Below are positions 45,500 through 54,593 of a DNA stretch of 64,000 nucleotides, piece after piece; position 1 is the stretch's first letter; every line of letters starts with the position of its first letter. Origin of the DNA: Alphaproteobacteria bacterium (GTDB lineage: Bacteria; Pseudomonadota; Alphaproteobacteria; Rhodospirillales; Rhodospirillaceae); the NCBI GenBank assembly GCA_030604885.1, contig JAUVUZ010000015.1, positions 23,903-87,902 of the forward strand. The letters are read 5' to 3'. The notes below the pieces were generated by a model. The model did not search any database and was not told the origin of the DNA. It worked only from the letters and a program-made list of their open reading frames with translations. Both the position numbers and the translations under genes were made by a program.

Positions 45500-46123
45500 A
45501 TGTACGTTCCCGAGCATTTCCGCGAAGCCGACCGCGCCACCCTGCACGCCGCCATCGCCGAGGCGCGCCTCGCCACCCTCGTCACCGCTACCGCCGAAGG
45601 GCTGATGGCGACGCCGCTGCCGCTGCTGCTGGCGCCCGACGAAGGGCCGCTCGGCACCCTCTACGGCCACCTCGCCCGCGCCAATCCGCAGGCGCGCCTC
45701 GAGCCGGTGGGCGAGGCCCTCGCCGCCTTCGCCGGGCCGGAGGCCTACGTCTCCCCCGCGTGGTATCCCGCCAAGGCCGAAACCCACAAGGTGGTGCCCA
45801 CCTGGAATTATGTCGCGGTCCACGCCTACGGCCCGCTCGAAACCTTCGACGACCCGGACCGGCTGCGCGACCTCCTCGCCCGCCTCACCGACCGCCACGA
45901 GGCCGGGCGCGCCGAACCCTGGAGCCTCGCCGACGCGCCGGAGGACTACGTCGCGGCGATGCTCAAGGGCGTCGTCGGCGTGCGCCTGCCGATCGCCCGG
46001 CTCGACGGCAAGACCAAGATGAGCCAGAACAAATCCGCCGCCGACCGCGCCGGGGTGGCCGCCGGACTCGCCGCCAGCCCCGACTCCCGCGACCGCGCCG
46101 TCGCGCCCCTGATTCCCCGCTGA
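45500..46123 (+). CDS. FMN-binding PaiB-like protein
   Basis: A 207-aa protein of the PaiB/FMN-binding split-barrel family, often annotated as a negative transcriptional regulator. The family start MYVPEHFRE, the TATAEGLMATPLPLLL strand pair and AYVSPAWYPAKAETHKVVPTWNYVAVHAYG are clear, and the typical KMSQNKSAADRAGV end is present. It probably binds a flavin; the physiological role is uncertain. The ATG follows GGAGG. A LysE-type exporter gene starts eight bases after its stop, so the two may form an operon. Confidence 0.9.
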   Translation: MYVPEHFREADRATLHAAIAEARLATLVTATAEGLMATPLPLLLAPDEGPLGTLYGHLARANPQARLEPVGEALAAFAGPEAYVSPAWYPAKAETHKVVPTWNYVAVHAYGPLETFDDPDRLRDLLARLTDRHEAGRAEPWSLADAPEDYVAAMLKGVVGVRLPIARLDGKTKMSQNKSAADRAGVAAGLAASPDSRDRAVAPLIPR

Positions 46124-46131
46124 GGTCCGCC

Positions 46132-46758
46132 ATGTCGCCCCATCTCTGGTGGCTGTTCGTCGTCGCGGTGTTCCTGCTTTCGGGCACGCCGGGGCCGAAC
46201 ATGCTCCACATCCTCGCCCGCAGCGTCGCCCTCGGCGTGCGGCGCTCCCTCGTCGCCATGCTCGGCACCCTGGTGGCGCTGGTGTCGGTGCTCGCCGCCT
46301 CGGCCGCCGGACTCTCGACGCTGCTGATGGCGCTGCCCGGCGCGTTCGACGTCCTGCGTCTCGTCGGCGTCGCCTATCTCGTCTATCTCGGCGTCAAATC
46401 CTGGCGCGGCGACGCGGTGCCCGCCACGGCCGACGCGGCGCCCGTCGCCGCCCCCACGCGCCGCAAGCTTTTCGTCGGCGGCTTCATGGTCTGCGCCAGC
46501 AACCCCAAGCTGCTGCTGTTCGCCTCGGCCTTCCTGCCCCAGTTCGTCGATGCGGCCGAACCCGCCGCGCCGCAGTTCGCCATCCTCGTCGCCACCTTCG
46601 CCGCCATCGAACTGTTCTGGCTGCTGGTCTACGCCGTCTGCGGCAAAACCCTCGCCCGCCACCTCGGCAAGCCCGCGCTCCGCCGTGCTTTCAACCGCCT
46701 CACCGGCGGCATCTTCGTCGCCTTCGGCGCCCTCCTGCTCCGCCTCAAGCCGGTGTGA
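46132..46758 (+). CDS. LysE/RhtB family amino-acid exporter
   Basis: A 208-aa inner-membrane exporter with about six helices. The family motif GTPGPNMLHILARSVALGVRRSL is near residue 18, followed by RLVGVAYLVYLGVKSW and FVGGFMVCASNPKLLLFASAFLPQFVD. Family members export lysine, threonine, homoserine and related compounds; the substrate here is not indicated. The start at 46132 lies eight bases after the PaiB-like gene. Confidence 0.9.
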   Translation: MSPHLWWLFVVAVFLLSGTPGPNMLHILARSVALGVRRSLVAMLGTLVALVSVLAASAAGLSTLLMALPGAFDVLRLVGVAYLVYLGVKSWRGDAVPATADAAPVAAPTRRKLFVGGFMVCASNPKLLLFASAFLPQFVDAAEPAAPQFAILVATFAAIELFWLLVYAVCGKTLARHLGKPALRRAFNRLTGGIFVAFGALLLRLKPV

Positions 46759-46763
46759 AGGGC

Positions 46764-47444
46764 CTACGGCTCCGCGCCGATGCAGGCGAGGAGGGCGGGG
46801 CCGAGCTGGGTCATGCGGCGTTGGAGGGTGCTGGCGCGGTTGGCGATGTAGGCGGTGGGTTTGGCGGGGGACCAGCGCAGCGGGTTGGGCAGCACGGCGG
46901 CGAGCAGGGCGGCCTCGCGGCGGGTGAGATCGGCGGCGGCCTTGCCGAAGTGGGTGCGGGCGGCGGCTTCGGCGCCGTAGAGGCCCGGCCCCCATTCGGC
47001 GACGTTGAGGTAGACCTCGGCGATGCGGGGCTTCGGCCACAGGAGTTCGAGCCAAACGGTGACGTAGGCTTCCGCGCCTTTGCGGATGAGGTCGCGGCCG
47101 GGCCAGAGGAAGAGGTTCTTGGCGGTTTGCATCGAGATGGTGGAGGCGCCGCGGGTACGGCGGTCCTCCTGCCAATCGGCGAGGGCGTCCTGGAGCGAGG
47201 CGATGTCGAAGCCGTTGTGGGTGCAGAAGAGGTTGTCCTCGGCGGCGATCACCGCGGCGCGCAGATGCGGCGAGATGTCGACGAGGGGGACCCAGGTTTT
47301 GGCGATGCCGTGACCTTCGACGAGGCGGATCAGCATCAGCGGCGTGACCGGCGGCGGCAGGACGCGGAAGGCGATCAGCCCGAGCGGCGGCCCCAACAGG
47401 GCGGCGAGGGCGAGGCCGATCAGGATGCGGCGGATCAGGGGCAT
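46764..47444 (-). CDS. mtgA: Monofunctional biosynthetic peptidoglycan transglycosylase
   Basis: A 226-aa GT51 glycosyltransferase that polymerises lipid II glycan chains. A single N-terminal membrane anchor ([20 protein letters not shown]) puts the catalytic domain in the periplasm. GT51 motifs are present: [14 protein letters not shown] with the catalytic glutamate, [17 protein letters not shown], and [18 protein letters not shown]. No transpeptidase domain, consistent with MtgA. The ATG at 47444 gives family length. It converges with the LysE gene after five bases. Confidence 0.92.
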   Translation of the reverse strand: MPLIRRILIGLALAALLGPPLGLIAFRVLPPPVTPLMLIRLVEGHGIAKTWVPLVDISPHLRAAVIAAEDNLFCTHNGFDIASLQDALADWQEDRRTRGASTISMQTAKNLFLWPGRDLIRKGAEAYVTVWLELLWPKPRIAEVYLNVAEWGPGLYGAEAAARTHFGKAAADLTRREAALLAAVLPNPLRWSPAKPTAYIANRASTLQRRMTQLGPALLACIGAEP

Positions 47445-47515
47445 GCGTCCTCCGAGGCGCGGGGTGCGCGTCGGAGGACAGGATAGGGTCGGCGGCGGCG
47501 GCGTGCCAGTGCGGA

Positions 47516-47974
47516 TCAGATCTCGCGGCCGATCGCGGCGTCGAGCGAATGGCGGCCGCCGCCCTTGACCACGTAGGTGCCGACCAGGACCGCCCACAGC
47601 AACGGGTATTCGTAGCCGCCCGCGGACCAGAAGAACCCGGCGGCGAGGTGGACGTGGAAGGCCGCCACCGCGAGCAGGCCGAAGGCGAGGGCGGCGGCGA
47701 CGCGGGTGAACAGGCCGAGGGCGAGGGCGAGGCCGCCCGCGAACTCCACCAGACCGGCGACCAGCGCCATCGCGGGCGGCAGGCCGAGCTTGGCGGCGAA
47801 GAACTGGCCGGTGGCCTCGAGGCCGTAGCCGCCGAACCAGCCGAACAGCTTCTGCGCGCCGTGGGGCACGAGGAAGCCGCCGGCGACGACGCGGAGGGCG
47901 AGATCGGCGACCGGCGCGAGGGCGGCGTAGAGCGGCGCGAGGGCGGGGACGAGCGGGGCGGGGGTCTGGGTCAT
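47516..47974 (-). CDS. DoxX family membrane protein
   Basis: A 152-aa protein with four predicted helices. The DoxX pattern [27 protein letters not shown] and the later [28 protein letters not shown] are clear, and [19 protein letters not shown] follows. Members take part in quinone or thiol redox processes or have no known role. The gene is 71 bp upstream of mtgA on the same strand and could be co-transcribed with it. Confidence 0.88.
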   Translation of the reverse strand: MTQTPAPLVPALAPLYAALAPVADLALRVVAGGFLVPHGAQKLFGWFGGYGLEATGQFFAAKLGLPPAMALVAGLVEFAGGLALALGLFTRVAAALAFGLLAVAAFHVHLAAGFFWSAGGYEYPLLWAVLVGTYVVKGGGRHSLDAAIGREI

Positions 47975-48178
47975 CGGGGCATCTCCTGTGCGGGTTGCGG
48001 CGGGGCGACGCGCAAGAGGATGGGGAGCGGTGCCGCGATCAACAATCCGCTAAGGTGGAACAGGATTGTTGCGGAAAACGCGACGACTCGGCGGCAAAAC
48101 CGGCGCGGCGCCGCGAGCCTTGCGCTGCGTGCCGCCGTGGGCGTATCAAAAAGGACTGGTCTTTCAAAGGAGAGCGGG

Positions 48179-48970
48179 ATGAGCGGCGAACCGGTTCTGG
48201 TCGAGATCGCGGACGGGGTGGCGACCGTCACCCTCAACCGTCCGCAGGCGTTCAACGCCATGGACATGGCCCTGGCCGAGGCGCTCGCCGCCGCCGCCGA
48301 GCGGCTGGCGGCCGACGCGGCGGTGCGGGCGGTGGTGCTGACCGGCGCGGGCGAGAAGGCGTTCTGCGCGGGCGGCGACGTGGCGGCGTTCGCCGCCGAT
48401 CCGGACACCGTGGATCGCTTCCTGCTGGAGATCACCGGCCATCTCAACCGCGCGGTGGCGGCGCTGCGGGGCATGGAGGCGCCGGTGATCGCCGCGGTCA
48501 ACGGCATCGCCGCCGGGGCCGGGCTGTCGCTGGTGGCGGCGGCCGACATCGCGATCGCGGCGGACACCGCCAAGTTCACCAGCGCCTACACCCAGATCGG
48601 CCTGTCCCCCGATGCCGGGTCCACGTGGTTCCTCAGCCGCCTGATCGGGCCGCGCCGCGCCGCCGAGCTTTACCTCTGCAATCCGTTGCTCACCGCCGCC
48701 CAGGCGCTGGAGTGGGGGATTCTCACCCGCGTCGTGCCCGCCGCCGAGTTGAGAGCCGAGGCGGCGGCCCAGGCGCGGCGCTTCGCCGAGGGGCCGACCC
48801 GTTCGTTCGGCGCGGTGAAGCGGCTGCTGGCCACCGCCGCCACCGTCGACCTCGACGCGCAGATGGCGCTGGAGGGCCGCACCATCGCCGCCCTTTCCCG
48901 CACCGCCGACGGGCTGGAGGGGGTGGGTGCTTTCGCCGCCAAGCGCAAGCCCACCTTCACCGGCCGCTGA
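48179..48970 (+). CDS. Enoyl-CoA hydratase/isomerase family protein
   Basis: A 263-aa crotonase-fold enzyme. It has VTLNRPQAFNAMDMAL, the oxyanion-hole segments EKAFCAGGDVAAFA and NGIAAGAGLSLVAAADIAIAA, and GLSPDAGSTWFLSRLIGPRRAAELYL, where an aspartate holds the second catalytic position instead of the usual glutamate. That combination is more common in isomerases such as PaaG than in true hydratases. The ATG at 48179 has AAAGGAG nearby. No pathway partner is adjacent. Acts in the cytoplasm on acyl-CoA substrates. Confidence 0.88.
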   Translation: MSGEPVLVEIADGVATVTLNRPQAFNAMDMALAEALAAAAERLAADAAVRAVVLTGAGEKAFCAGGDVAAFAADPDTVDRFLLEITGHLNRAVAALRGMEAPVIAAVNGIAAGAGLSLVAAADIAIAADTAKFTSAYTQIGLSPDAGSTWFLSRLIGPRRAAELYLCNPLLTAAQALEWGILTRVVPAAELRAEAAAQARRFAEGPTRSFGAVKRLLATAATVDLDAQMALEGRTIAALSRTADGLEGVGAFAAKRKPTFTGR

Positions 48971-48997
48971 AGCGGCTGCGGACACGGATCATTCCAA

Positions 48998-49025
48998 GAA
49001 AAAACCCCCGGGAAAACCCGGGGGC
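48998..49025 (-). terminator. Strong intrinsic terminator, minus strand
   Basis: On the minus strand CCCCCGGG-TTTT-CCCGGGGG is followed by a run of six T residues (A run on the plus strand from 48999). It would end transcription from the LysR gene or from a separate RNA in 49026-49260. Confidence 0.75.
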
Positions 49026-49260
49026 TAAGTTTGAACAGGGAGGCTTCACGTCAAGGAGACGTCGGACCGCCGGAGCGGCCCGTTGCGACAGTCAAGGTCG
49101 TCGCCCCACCTCGTGAAGTGTGAACCGGCAGTACCGGCTCGCGGGGCATGATTTAGGGGAAACCCGGGGGCCACGCCATACCCAATTCGGGATCGCACCC
49201 ATGCACCGGGTGCGTGGCTGGCTATGCATGGCCTCACTTTGGTTATAGCTCGTCGCCCCG

Positions 49261-50172
49261 TCAGGTGCCTTCGCCGATCTTTTTCAACAGGAAGTCGCGG
49301 AACACCGCCACCCGCTTGGAGTGGCGCATTTCCTGGGGATAGACGAAGTAGGTGTCGAACGACGGACCGTCGAGATCGGGCAGCACCCGCACCAGGCCTT
49401 CGTCCTCGGCGTGGAAGTAGTCGGGCAGGGCGCCGATGCCGAGGCCGCTGCGCACCGCCTGGAGGATGCCGTAGACGTTGTTGACCTTGAGGATGGCGCG
49501 GCGGCCGCCGGGCAGGCCGGAGTGGAAGTCCAGCAGCCAGTTCATGTTGTCCACCGGCGGGCGGGTGTCGTCGCCGTAGACGATGACGCGGTGGCGGTCG
49601 AGATCGGTGACGGTGTGGGGCGTGCCGTGGGCGGTGAGGTAGTCGGCCGCGGCGTAGAGCCGGTAGTGGACGGTGAAGAGGCTGCGCTGGATCAGATCCG
49701 GCTGGTGCGGCGCCTTGAAGCGGATGCCGACGTCGGCGGCGCGCATGGCGAGGTCCAGCTCCGCGTCGTCCAGCACCAGGGAGACCTGGATTTCCGGATA
49801 GAGTTCGATGAACTCGCGGATGCGCGGCGCCAGCCACATCGCGCCGAAGGCGACGGTGGTGGTGATCTTGAACGGACCCTCGGGGCGGACCTTGCTTTCG
49901 GTCAGCCGCGCCTCGGCCATCGCCAGCTTGGCGAACACGTCGTGGACGGTGCGGTAGAGATCCTCGCCCGGCTCGGTGAGCAGGAGGCCGCGCGCGTGGC
50001 GGTGGAACAGCGGAATGTGGAGGCTTTCCTCCAGCGCGCCCACCTGGCGGCTGACCGCCGACTGGCTGAGGTTGAGCGCCTCCCCCGCGCGGGTGAAGCT
50101 GCCCGCTTCGGCGACGGCGTGGAAGATCCGGAGTTTATCCCAGTCGAGGGTCGTGGCCTGGCGCGAGGGCAT
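49261..50172 (-). CDS. LysR-family transcriptional regulator
   Basis: A 303-aa regulator. The N-terminal winged helix (residues about 10-70) reads WDKLRIFHAVAEAGSFTRAGEALNLSQSAVSRQVGALEESL; a two-lobed periplasmic-binding-like effector domain follows (ITTTVAFGAMWLAPRIREFI to LGIGALPDYF). The start at 50172 gives family length. It is downstream of trxB on the same strand, 96 bp away, and may be co-transcribed with it. Effector unknown. Its 3' flank of 235 bp to the terminator has no ORF. Confidence 0.9.
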   Translation of the reverse strand: MPSRQATTLDWDKLRIFHAVAEAGSFTRAGEALNLSQSAVSRQVGALEESLHIPLFHRHARGLLLTEPGEDLYRTVHDVFAKLAMAEARLTESKVRPEGPFKITTTVAFGAMWLAPRIREFIELYPEIQVSLVLDDAELDLAMRAADVGIRFKAPHQPDLIQRSLFTVHYRLYAAADYLTAHGTPHTVTDLDRHRVIVYGDDTRPPVDNMNWLLDFHSGLPGGRRAILKVNNVYGILQAVRSGLGIGALPDYFHAEDEGLVRVLPDLDGPSFDTYFVYPQEMRHSKRVAVFRDFLLKKIGEGT

Positions 50173-50268
50173 CCTTACCCTGTCGGAAAAATCGTTGCCA
50201 GACCAAATCTTAAGCAGAAACGGCGGGCGCGGCAAGGGCGCGCCCACCGTTGTGGCGTTTTTTTGACG

Positions 50269-51219
50269 TCAAACCTCGGCGCCGTGCTCCACCAGGAAGC
50301 GGTCGGCCTCGATGGCGGCCATGCAGCCGGTGCCCGCGGCGGTGATCGCCTGGCGGAACACGTGGTCCTGCACGTCGCCCGCCGCGAACACGCCGGGGAC
50401 GTTGGTGGCGGTGGAATCCGGCTTGGTGACGAGGTAGCCCTCGGCATCCATGTCGAGCACGCCCTTGAACAGCTCGGTGTTGGGGGTGTGGCCGATGGCG
50501 ACGAACAGCCCGGCGACCGGCAGTTCGGAAACGGCGCCGGTGGCGACGTCGCGGATGCGCACGCCGGTGACCGATTTCGGGCTTTCCGACCCCAGCACCT
50601 GGTCGACCACCGCGTTCCAGATCACCTTGATCTTGGGGTTGGCGAACAGGTGGTCCTGCATCACCCGCTCGGCGCGCAGGCTGTCGCGGCGGTGGATGAG
50701 GGTGACCGAGCTCGCGTGGTTGGTGAGGAAGATCGCCTCCTCCACCGCGGTGTTGCCGCCGCCGACGATCGCCACGTCCTTGCCGCGGAAGAAGAACGCG
50801 TCGCAGGTGGCGCAGGCGGAGACGCCGAAGCCGCGGTATTCCACCTCGCTCGGCAAATCGAGCCAGCGCGCCGAGGCGCCGGTGGCGACGATCACGGTGT
50901 CGGCGATATATTCGTCGCCCGAGTCGCCGACGCAGCGGAACGGCCGCTTCGAGAGATCCGCCTCGGTGATCAGGTCGTAGATCACCTCGGTGCCGACCCG
51001 CTCCGCCTGCGCCTGCATCCGCTCCATCAGCTCCGGCCCCATCACGCCGTCGGGGAAGCCGGGGAAGTTCTCCACGTCGGTGGTGATGGTGAGCTGGCCG
51101 CCCGGCTGCAACCCGGCCAGGAGAATCGGCTTAAGGTTGGCGCGCGCGGCATAGATCGCGGCGGTCAGCCCGGCGGCGCCGGAGCCGATGATCAGGACCT
51201 TGGTGTGATGCGTAGCCAT
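50269..51219 (-). CDS. trxB: Thioredoxin-disulfide reductase
   Basis: A 316-aa NADPH-dependent flavoenzyme that keeps thioredoxin reduced. The FAD-binding GSGAAGLTAAIYAARA is near residue 12; the redox-active CATC is in SACATCDAFFF, followed by the NADPH motif VAIVGGGNTAVEEAIFL and the C-terminal FAD motif GVFAAGDVQD. All key residues are present. The ATG at 51219 gives the family length. It is likely first gene of a trxB - LysR unit. Confidence 0.96.
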   Translation of the reverse strand: MATHHTKVLIIGSGAAGLTAAIYAARANLKPILLAGLQPGGQLTITTDVENFPGFPDGVMGPELMERMQAQAERVGTEVIYDLITEADLSKRPFRCVGDSGDEYIADTVIVATGASARWLDLPSEVEYRGFGVSACATCDAFFFRGKDVAIVGGGNTAVEEAIFLTNHASSVTLIHRRDSLRAERVMQDHLFANPKIKVIWNAVVDQVLGSESPKSVTGVRIRDVATGAVSELPVAGLFVAIGHTPNTELFKGVLDMDAEGYLVTKPDSTATNVPGVFAAGDVQDHVFRQAITAAGTGCMAAIEADRFLVEHGAEV

Positions 51220-51493
51220 GGGGGAGAGGTCTTTCGGATAGGGATTGGCGAAATCGTGCCGAGAGGATAGGAAACCCGGGCCGCCGACGCAAACCGGAAA
51301 CGCGGGGCGGGGCCGGTACATTAGTGAATGTTTATATAATGCGGGGCGAAGCGATCCGCCAGCCCCGCGGGTGGGGGCCGGGGTTGATGGAAGCCGCCGC
51401 GCATCGCATTTCCGTTGTGTCGGCCGTGGAAAAACGGTAATAAAATTTCAAACTCCGCCGGGGGTGCCGGCGATATTGGGGAACGTTCCGTCC

Positions 51494-51985
51494 ATGCAAA
51501 GGGTCAAGCTCGATCGCGTCGACCGCCAGATTCTCGCGGATCTTCAGGCGGACGGCAGGATCACCAACGTCGATCTGGCGCGCCGCGCCGGGATCTCGGC
51601 GCCGCCGTGCCTGCGCCGCGTGCGCGCGCTGGAGGAAGCGGGGATCATCAAGGGCTATCACGCCACCATCGATCCCGGCGCGCTCGGCTACAACGTCACG
51701 GTGTTCGCCCAGGTGGCGCTCAATTCCCACGCCGACGGCGACCTGCGCGCCTTCGAGGAGCGGGTGGGCGCGTGGCCCGAGGTGCGCGAGTGCTACATGC
51801 TGGCGGGCGAGACCGACTTCCTGCTGAAGGTGGTGGCGCGCGACTGGGAGGACTACCAGAAGTTCCTCACCACCCGCCTCACCGCCGCCCCCAACGTCGG
51901 CCACGTCACCACCGCGCTGGCGATCCGCTCGGCGAAGCAGGAGCCGGGGGTGCCGATTCCCACCGTCGCGGCCGAGGCCGACTGA
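51494..51985 (+). CDS. Lrp/AsnC family regulator
   Basis: A 163-aa feast/famine regulator. The helix-turn-helix occupies residues 8-55 (LDRVDRQILADLQADGRITNVDLARRAGISAPPCLRRVRALEEAGII), and a RAM ligand domain follows (residues 70-145) with VRECYMLAGETDFLLKVVARD. It should form octamers that respond to amino acids. The ATG at 51494 matches family length. It is divergent from trxB with 274 bp between them. Confidence 0.92.
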   Translation: MQRVKLDRVDRQILADLQADGRITNVDLARRAGISAPPCLRRVRALEEAGIIKGYHATIDPGALGYNVTVFAQVALNSHADGDLRAFEERVGAWPEVRECYMLAGETDFLLKVVARDWEDYQKFLTTRLTAAPNVGHVTTALAIRSAKQEPGVPIPTVAAEAD

Positions 51986-52282
51986 CCGCCCGCATTTCGT
52001 CCTGACCGTCCGCGCCCTTCGCGCGGTTTGAAAACGCGCTGCCCTTCCGGGCGGCGCGTTTGCGCATGGGCGCGGGTGTGGCCGATCCGCCACATGCGGG
52101 GGCATCGCGTCCGCCCGATGCGATTCGCGCTTGCTATCGCTGCAGAGACGATGTTTGTATCGTCGTCGCCGGATATGTATACAGATTCCACACATCTAAA
52201 TATCGTTCCCTCGTTCGATAATGCATATCCGGCACCCAGTTTCGACCTTCCCGGGGTCCCGGGGCATGCGAAAGGAAAGACG

Positions 52283-53416
52283 ATGAAACGTATACTGCTC
52301 GGGACCAGCGTGCTGGTGTCCTCCGTCCTCGCGGCTTCGGCGGCGCAGGCCTCCGATCCGGTCAAGCTCAGCCTCGGCGGCTACATGGAGTACTGGGTGG
52401 CGGGCGCCAGCCAGGACGGCAAGTATGCCGCGCCGGTGAACAGCTTCGACGTCCAGGGCGATTCCCGGATCTACTTCTCGGGCAAGACCCTGCTCGACAA
52501 CGGCATGGAAGTGGGCGCGCAGGTGGAGATCGCCGCGGGCGCGGACAACAACCCCACCGAGGTGGTGCGCTCCTATGCCTGGCTCTCCGGCGCCTACGGC
52601 AAGGCGATCGTCGGCAAGTATCGCGACGTGGTGTGGCTGACCCACAACGCCCCGCCGGAAGCCTCCTACCTCGACGCGGGCCTGACCAAGAGCGACACCT
52701 ACCAGTTCCTGCCGTGGGGCAACGTGGCGGTGCTCGACCCCAACGAAACTCCCACCAACTACGCCAACAAGTTCAGCTATTTGACCCCGAAACTCTACGG
52801 CTTCCAGCTCGGGGTGTCGTTCACGCCGTCCAACGACGCGCGCGGCGACGACGCCAACGCCACCTCCGAGACCATCGCCAAGGCGGCGGGCTTCGACGAG
52901 GCGTGGGCCGCCGCTCTCAGCTACGGCACCGAGATCTCGGGCGTCGGCATCCAGGCGGCGGTCGGCTACGACTACATGAACGGCAACGGCGACAACGGCA
53001 CCGAAGGCTCGGTCCACAACCTCCAGACCAGCGGCAAGCTGTCGTACCAGGGCTTCAGCTTCGGCGGGTCGTTCAACCGTATGGTCGCGCCGCAGGACAG
53101 CTTCTATTCCGCCAAGGACGGCCACGCCTGGGATCTCGGCGTCGGCTACGCGGAAGGCCCCTACGCGGTGTCGTTCAACTACGGCCATTCGGCGGTGCGC
53201 GGCGCCGACGTCACCGGCGGCGTGAACACCGCCACCCTCACCGGCTCGGGCGATTCGGTCGACCTCTACCGGGTGAGCGCCAAGTACGCCCTCGGCCCGG
53301 GCGTGGACCTGTGGAGCAGCGTCGCCTACCTCAATTCCGAATCCCGCACCGGCGATGCCGCCAAGGGCAACGAAGGCGCGATCGGCGGCGCCCTCGGCCT
53401 GCGCCTCACCTTCTGA
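52283..53416 (+). CDS. Gram-negative outer-membrane porin
   Basis: A 377-aa general porin. The signal peptide is MKRILLGTSVLVSSVLAASAAQA with cleavage before SDPVKL. The mature chain begins SLGGYMEYWVAGASQD, and alternates short amphipathic strands through to a C-terminal phenylalanine (GALGLRLTF), the outer-membrane sorting signal. It also has GDSRIYFSGKTLLDNGMEVGAQVEI, typical of alphaproteobacterial porins. AAAGGAAAG precedes the start. The 297 bp upstream hold an AT-rich stretch near 52140-52200 that is the likely promoter. Confidence 0.92.
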   Translation: MKRILLGTSVLVSSVLAASAAQASDPVKLSLGGYMEYWVAGASQDGKYAAPVNSFDVQGDSRIYFSGKTLLDNGMEVGAQVEIAAGADNNPTEVVRSYAWLSGAYGKAIVGKYRDVVWLTHNAPPEASYLDAGLTKSDTYQFLPWGNVAVLDPNETPTNYANKFSYLTPKLYGFQLGVSFTPSNDARGDDANATSETIAKAAGFDEAWAAALSYGTEISGVGIQAAVGYDYMNGNGDNGTEGSVHNLQTSGKLSYQGFSFGGSFNRMVAPQDSFYSAKDGHAWDLGVGYAEGPYAVSFNYGHSAVRGADVTGGVNTATLTGSGDSVDLYRVSAKYALGPGVDLWSSVAYLNSESRTGDAAKGNEGAIGGALGLRLTF

Positions 53417-53529
53417 TCCGGCCCACGGCCCCCACAACCCGACGCAGGAGCGGCCCGGGCCGCTCTTGCGCGCGACGCGTGCGAAACCTAGAATGCCGGC
53501 GAGGACCTCTGTATGGGTGACCGCGCCGA

Positions 53530-54219
53530 ATGCATGCATCGCAGCCCCCCGCCCCGACCCATGGGGAGGCGCCGCCCGCCGGGGGCCGCGCCCCGGACGT
53601 GATTTTTTCCGACCTCATGGGGCGGATCCTTTCGGCCGAGATCAAGCCCGGCACGATCCTGAGCGAGCAGGCGATCGCCGAAGCCTACCGGGTGTCGCGC
53701 ACGCCGGTGCGCGAAGCGCTGCAACGCCTGGAGGCGGCGGGCCTAGCCGAGCGCGGGCTGCGCCGTGCCTTCATGGTGCGCCGCCTCGATCTCGCCGCCC
53801 TCGCCGACCTGTTCGAGACCATGGGCGAGCTGGAGGCGGTGTGCGCCGAACTGAGCGCCCGGCGGATGACGGCGATGGAGCGCCGCGCCCTTCGGGCGAT
53901 CGTCGCCGAGGGCGCGGCGTGCGTGTCGCGCGGCGACGCCCGGGCCTACGTGGAGGTGAACGTGCGCTTCCACGCCGCGCTGTTCGCGGGCGCCCACAAC
54001 GAAAGCCTGCGCGAGGTGGTGAAGGGGGTGCGGGCGCGCACCGCCCCCTATCGCGAGGTGCAGTTCCACCACACCGAGCGCCTGCGCTCCTCGCAGGAGG
54101 AGCACGAGCAGATCCTCGCCGCGATCCTCGCCGGAGACGCGGCGGCGGCGCGCGAGAGCATGCGCGCCCACGTCGCCTCCACCGCCGTCAACGTCGCCGA
54201 GATGCTGCGCCCCGAATGA
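53530..54219 (+). CDS. GntR-family (FCD) transcriptional regulator
   Basis: A 229-aa regulator. The winged helix at residues 25-90 reads IFSDLMGRILSAEIKPGTILSEQAIAEAYRVSRTPVREALQRLEAAGLAER; a helical FCD effector domain follows, with ETMGELEAVCAELSARRM, a conserved NVRFHAALF histidine and EEHEQILAAILAGDAAAA. It should sense an organic acid or similar ligand. The first 22 residues are proline rich and may not be conserved, so the true start could be later. No likely target is adjacent. Confidence 0.9.
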   Translation: MHASQPPAPTHGEAPPAGGRAPDVIFSDLMGRILSAEIKPGTILSEQAIAEAYRVSRTPVREALQRLEAAGLAERGLRRAFMVRRLDLAALADLFETMGELEAVCAELSARRMTAMERRALRAIVAEGAACVSRGDARAYVEVNVRFHAALFAGAHNESLREVVKGVRARTAPYREVQFHHTERLRSSQEEHEQILAAILAGDAAAARESMRAHVASTAVNVAEMLRPE

Positions 54220-54223
54220 GAAA

Positions 54224-54250
54224 AACCCCGCATGGCCGCGGGGTTCGTCG
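54224..54250 (-). terminator. Intrinsic terminator of the 45-aa gene
   Basis: On the minus strand AACCCCG and CGGGGTT form a stem followed by five T residues (A run at 54221-54225). It lies 38 bp after the stop of the small minus-strand gene and also just past the GntR stop. Confidence 0.65.
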
Positions 54251-54287
54251 ATTGGGCAGGCGGAGGGGCTTGCGCCCCCGAAGGGCG

Positions 54288-54425
54288 TCAGTCGCCGCGG
54301 CGCTGCGAGCGGCTGCGCACCGGCACCCTGACCGGCACCATGTTCACGCGGTCGAGCCCGTAGCCGGGCAGGTCCACGTGGATGCCCATCCAGAGCTTGA
54401 GGAGCTTGTCCAACAATTGCTTCAT
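54288..54425 (-). CDS. Small 45-aa basic protein
   Basis: The ORF reads MKQLLDKLLKLWMGIHVDLPGYGLDRVNMVPVRVPV and ends in a short arginine-rich tail. GGGAGAG lies five bases before the ATG and an intrinsic terminator follows on the same strand, so it looks like a genuine, separately transcribed small gene. The N-terminal helix is amphipathic and could associate with the membrane. No family recognised. Confidence 0.5.
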   Translation of the reverse strand: MKQLLDKLLKLWMGIHVDLPGYGLDRVNMVPVRVPVRSRSQRRGD

Positions 54426-54537
54426 GCGCACTCTCCCAGGTCCAGCGGCGGAACGCCTCCGCCTCGTTTCGATATGGGGAACGCGCGACGGATTGTGGAG
54501 TTCCGCGCTCAGGTATCTTTGGGATGAGGGAAAACCG

Positions 54538-54571
54538 CGACGCCGCCGCTCCCGGGGGAACGGCGGCGTCG
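54538..54571 (-). terminator. Candidate terminator after greA
   Basis: CGACGCCGCCG and CGGCGGCGTCG form an 11-bp stem around a 12-base loop, followed on the minus strand by GCGGTTTT. It is 23 bp past the greA stop. Confidence 0.5.
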
Positions 54572-54593
54572 AAGGATCGGCGAGCCGGGAGGC

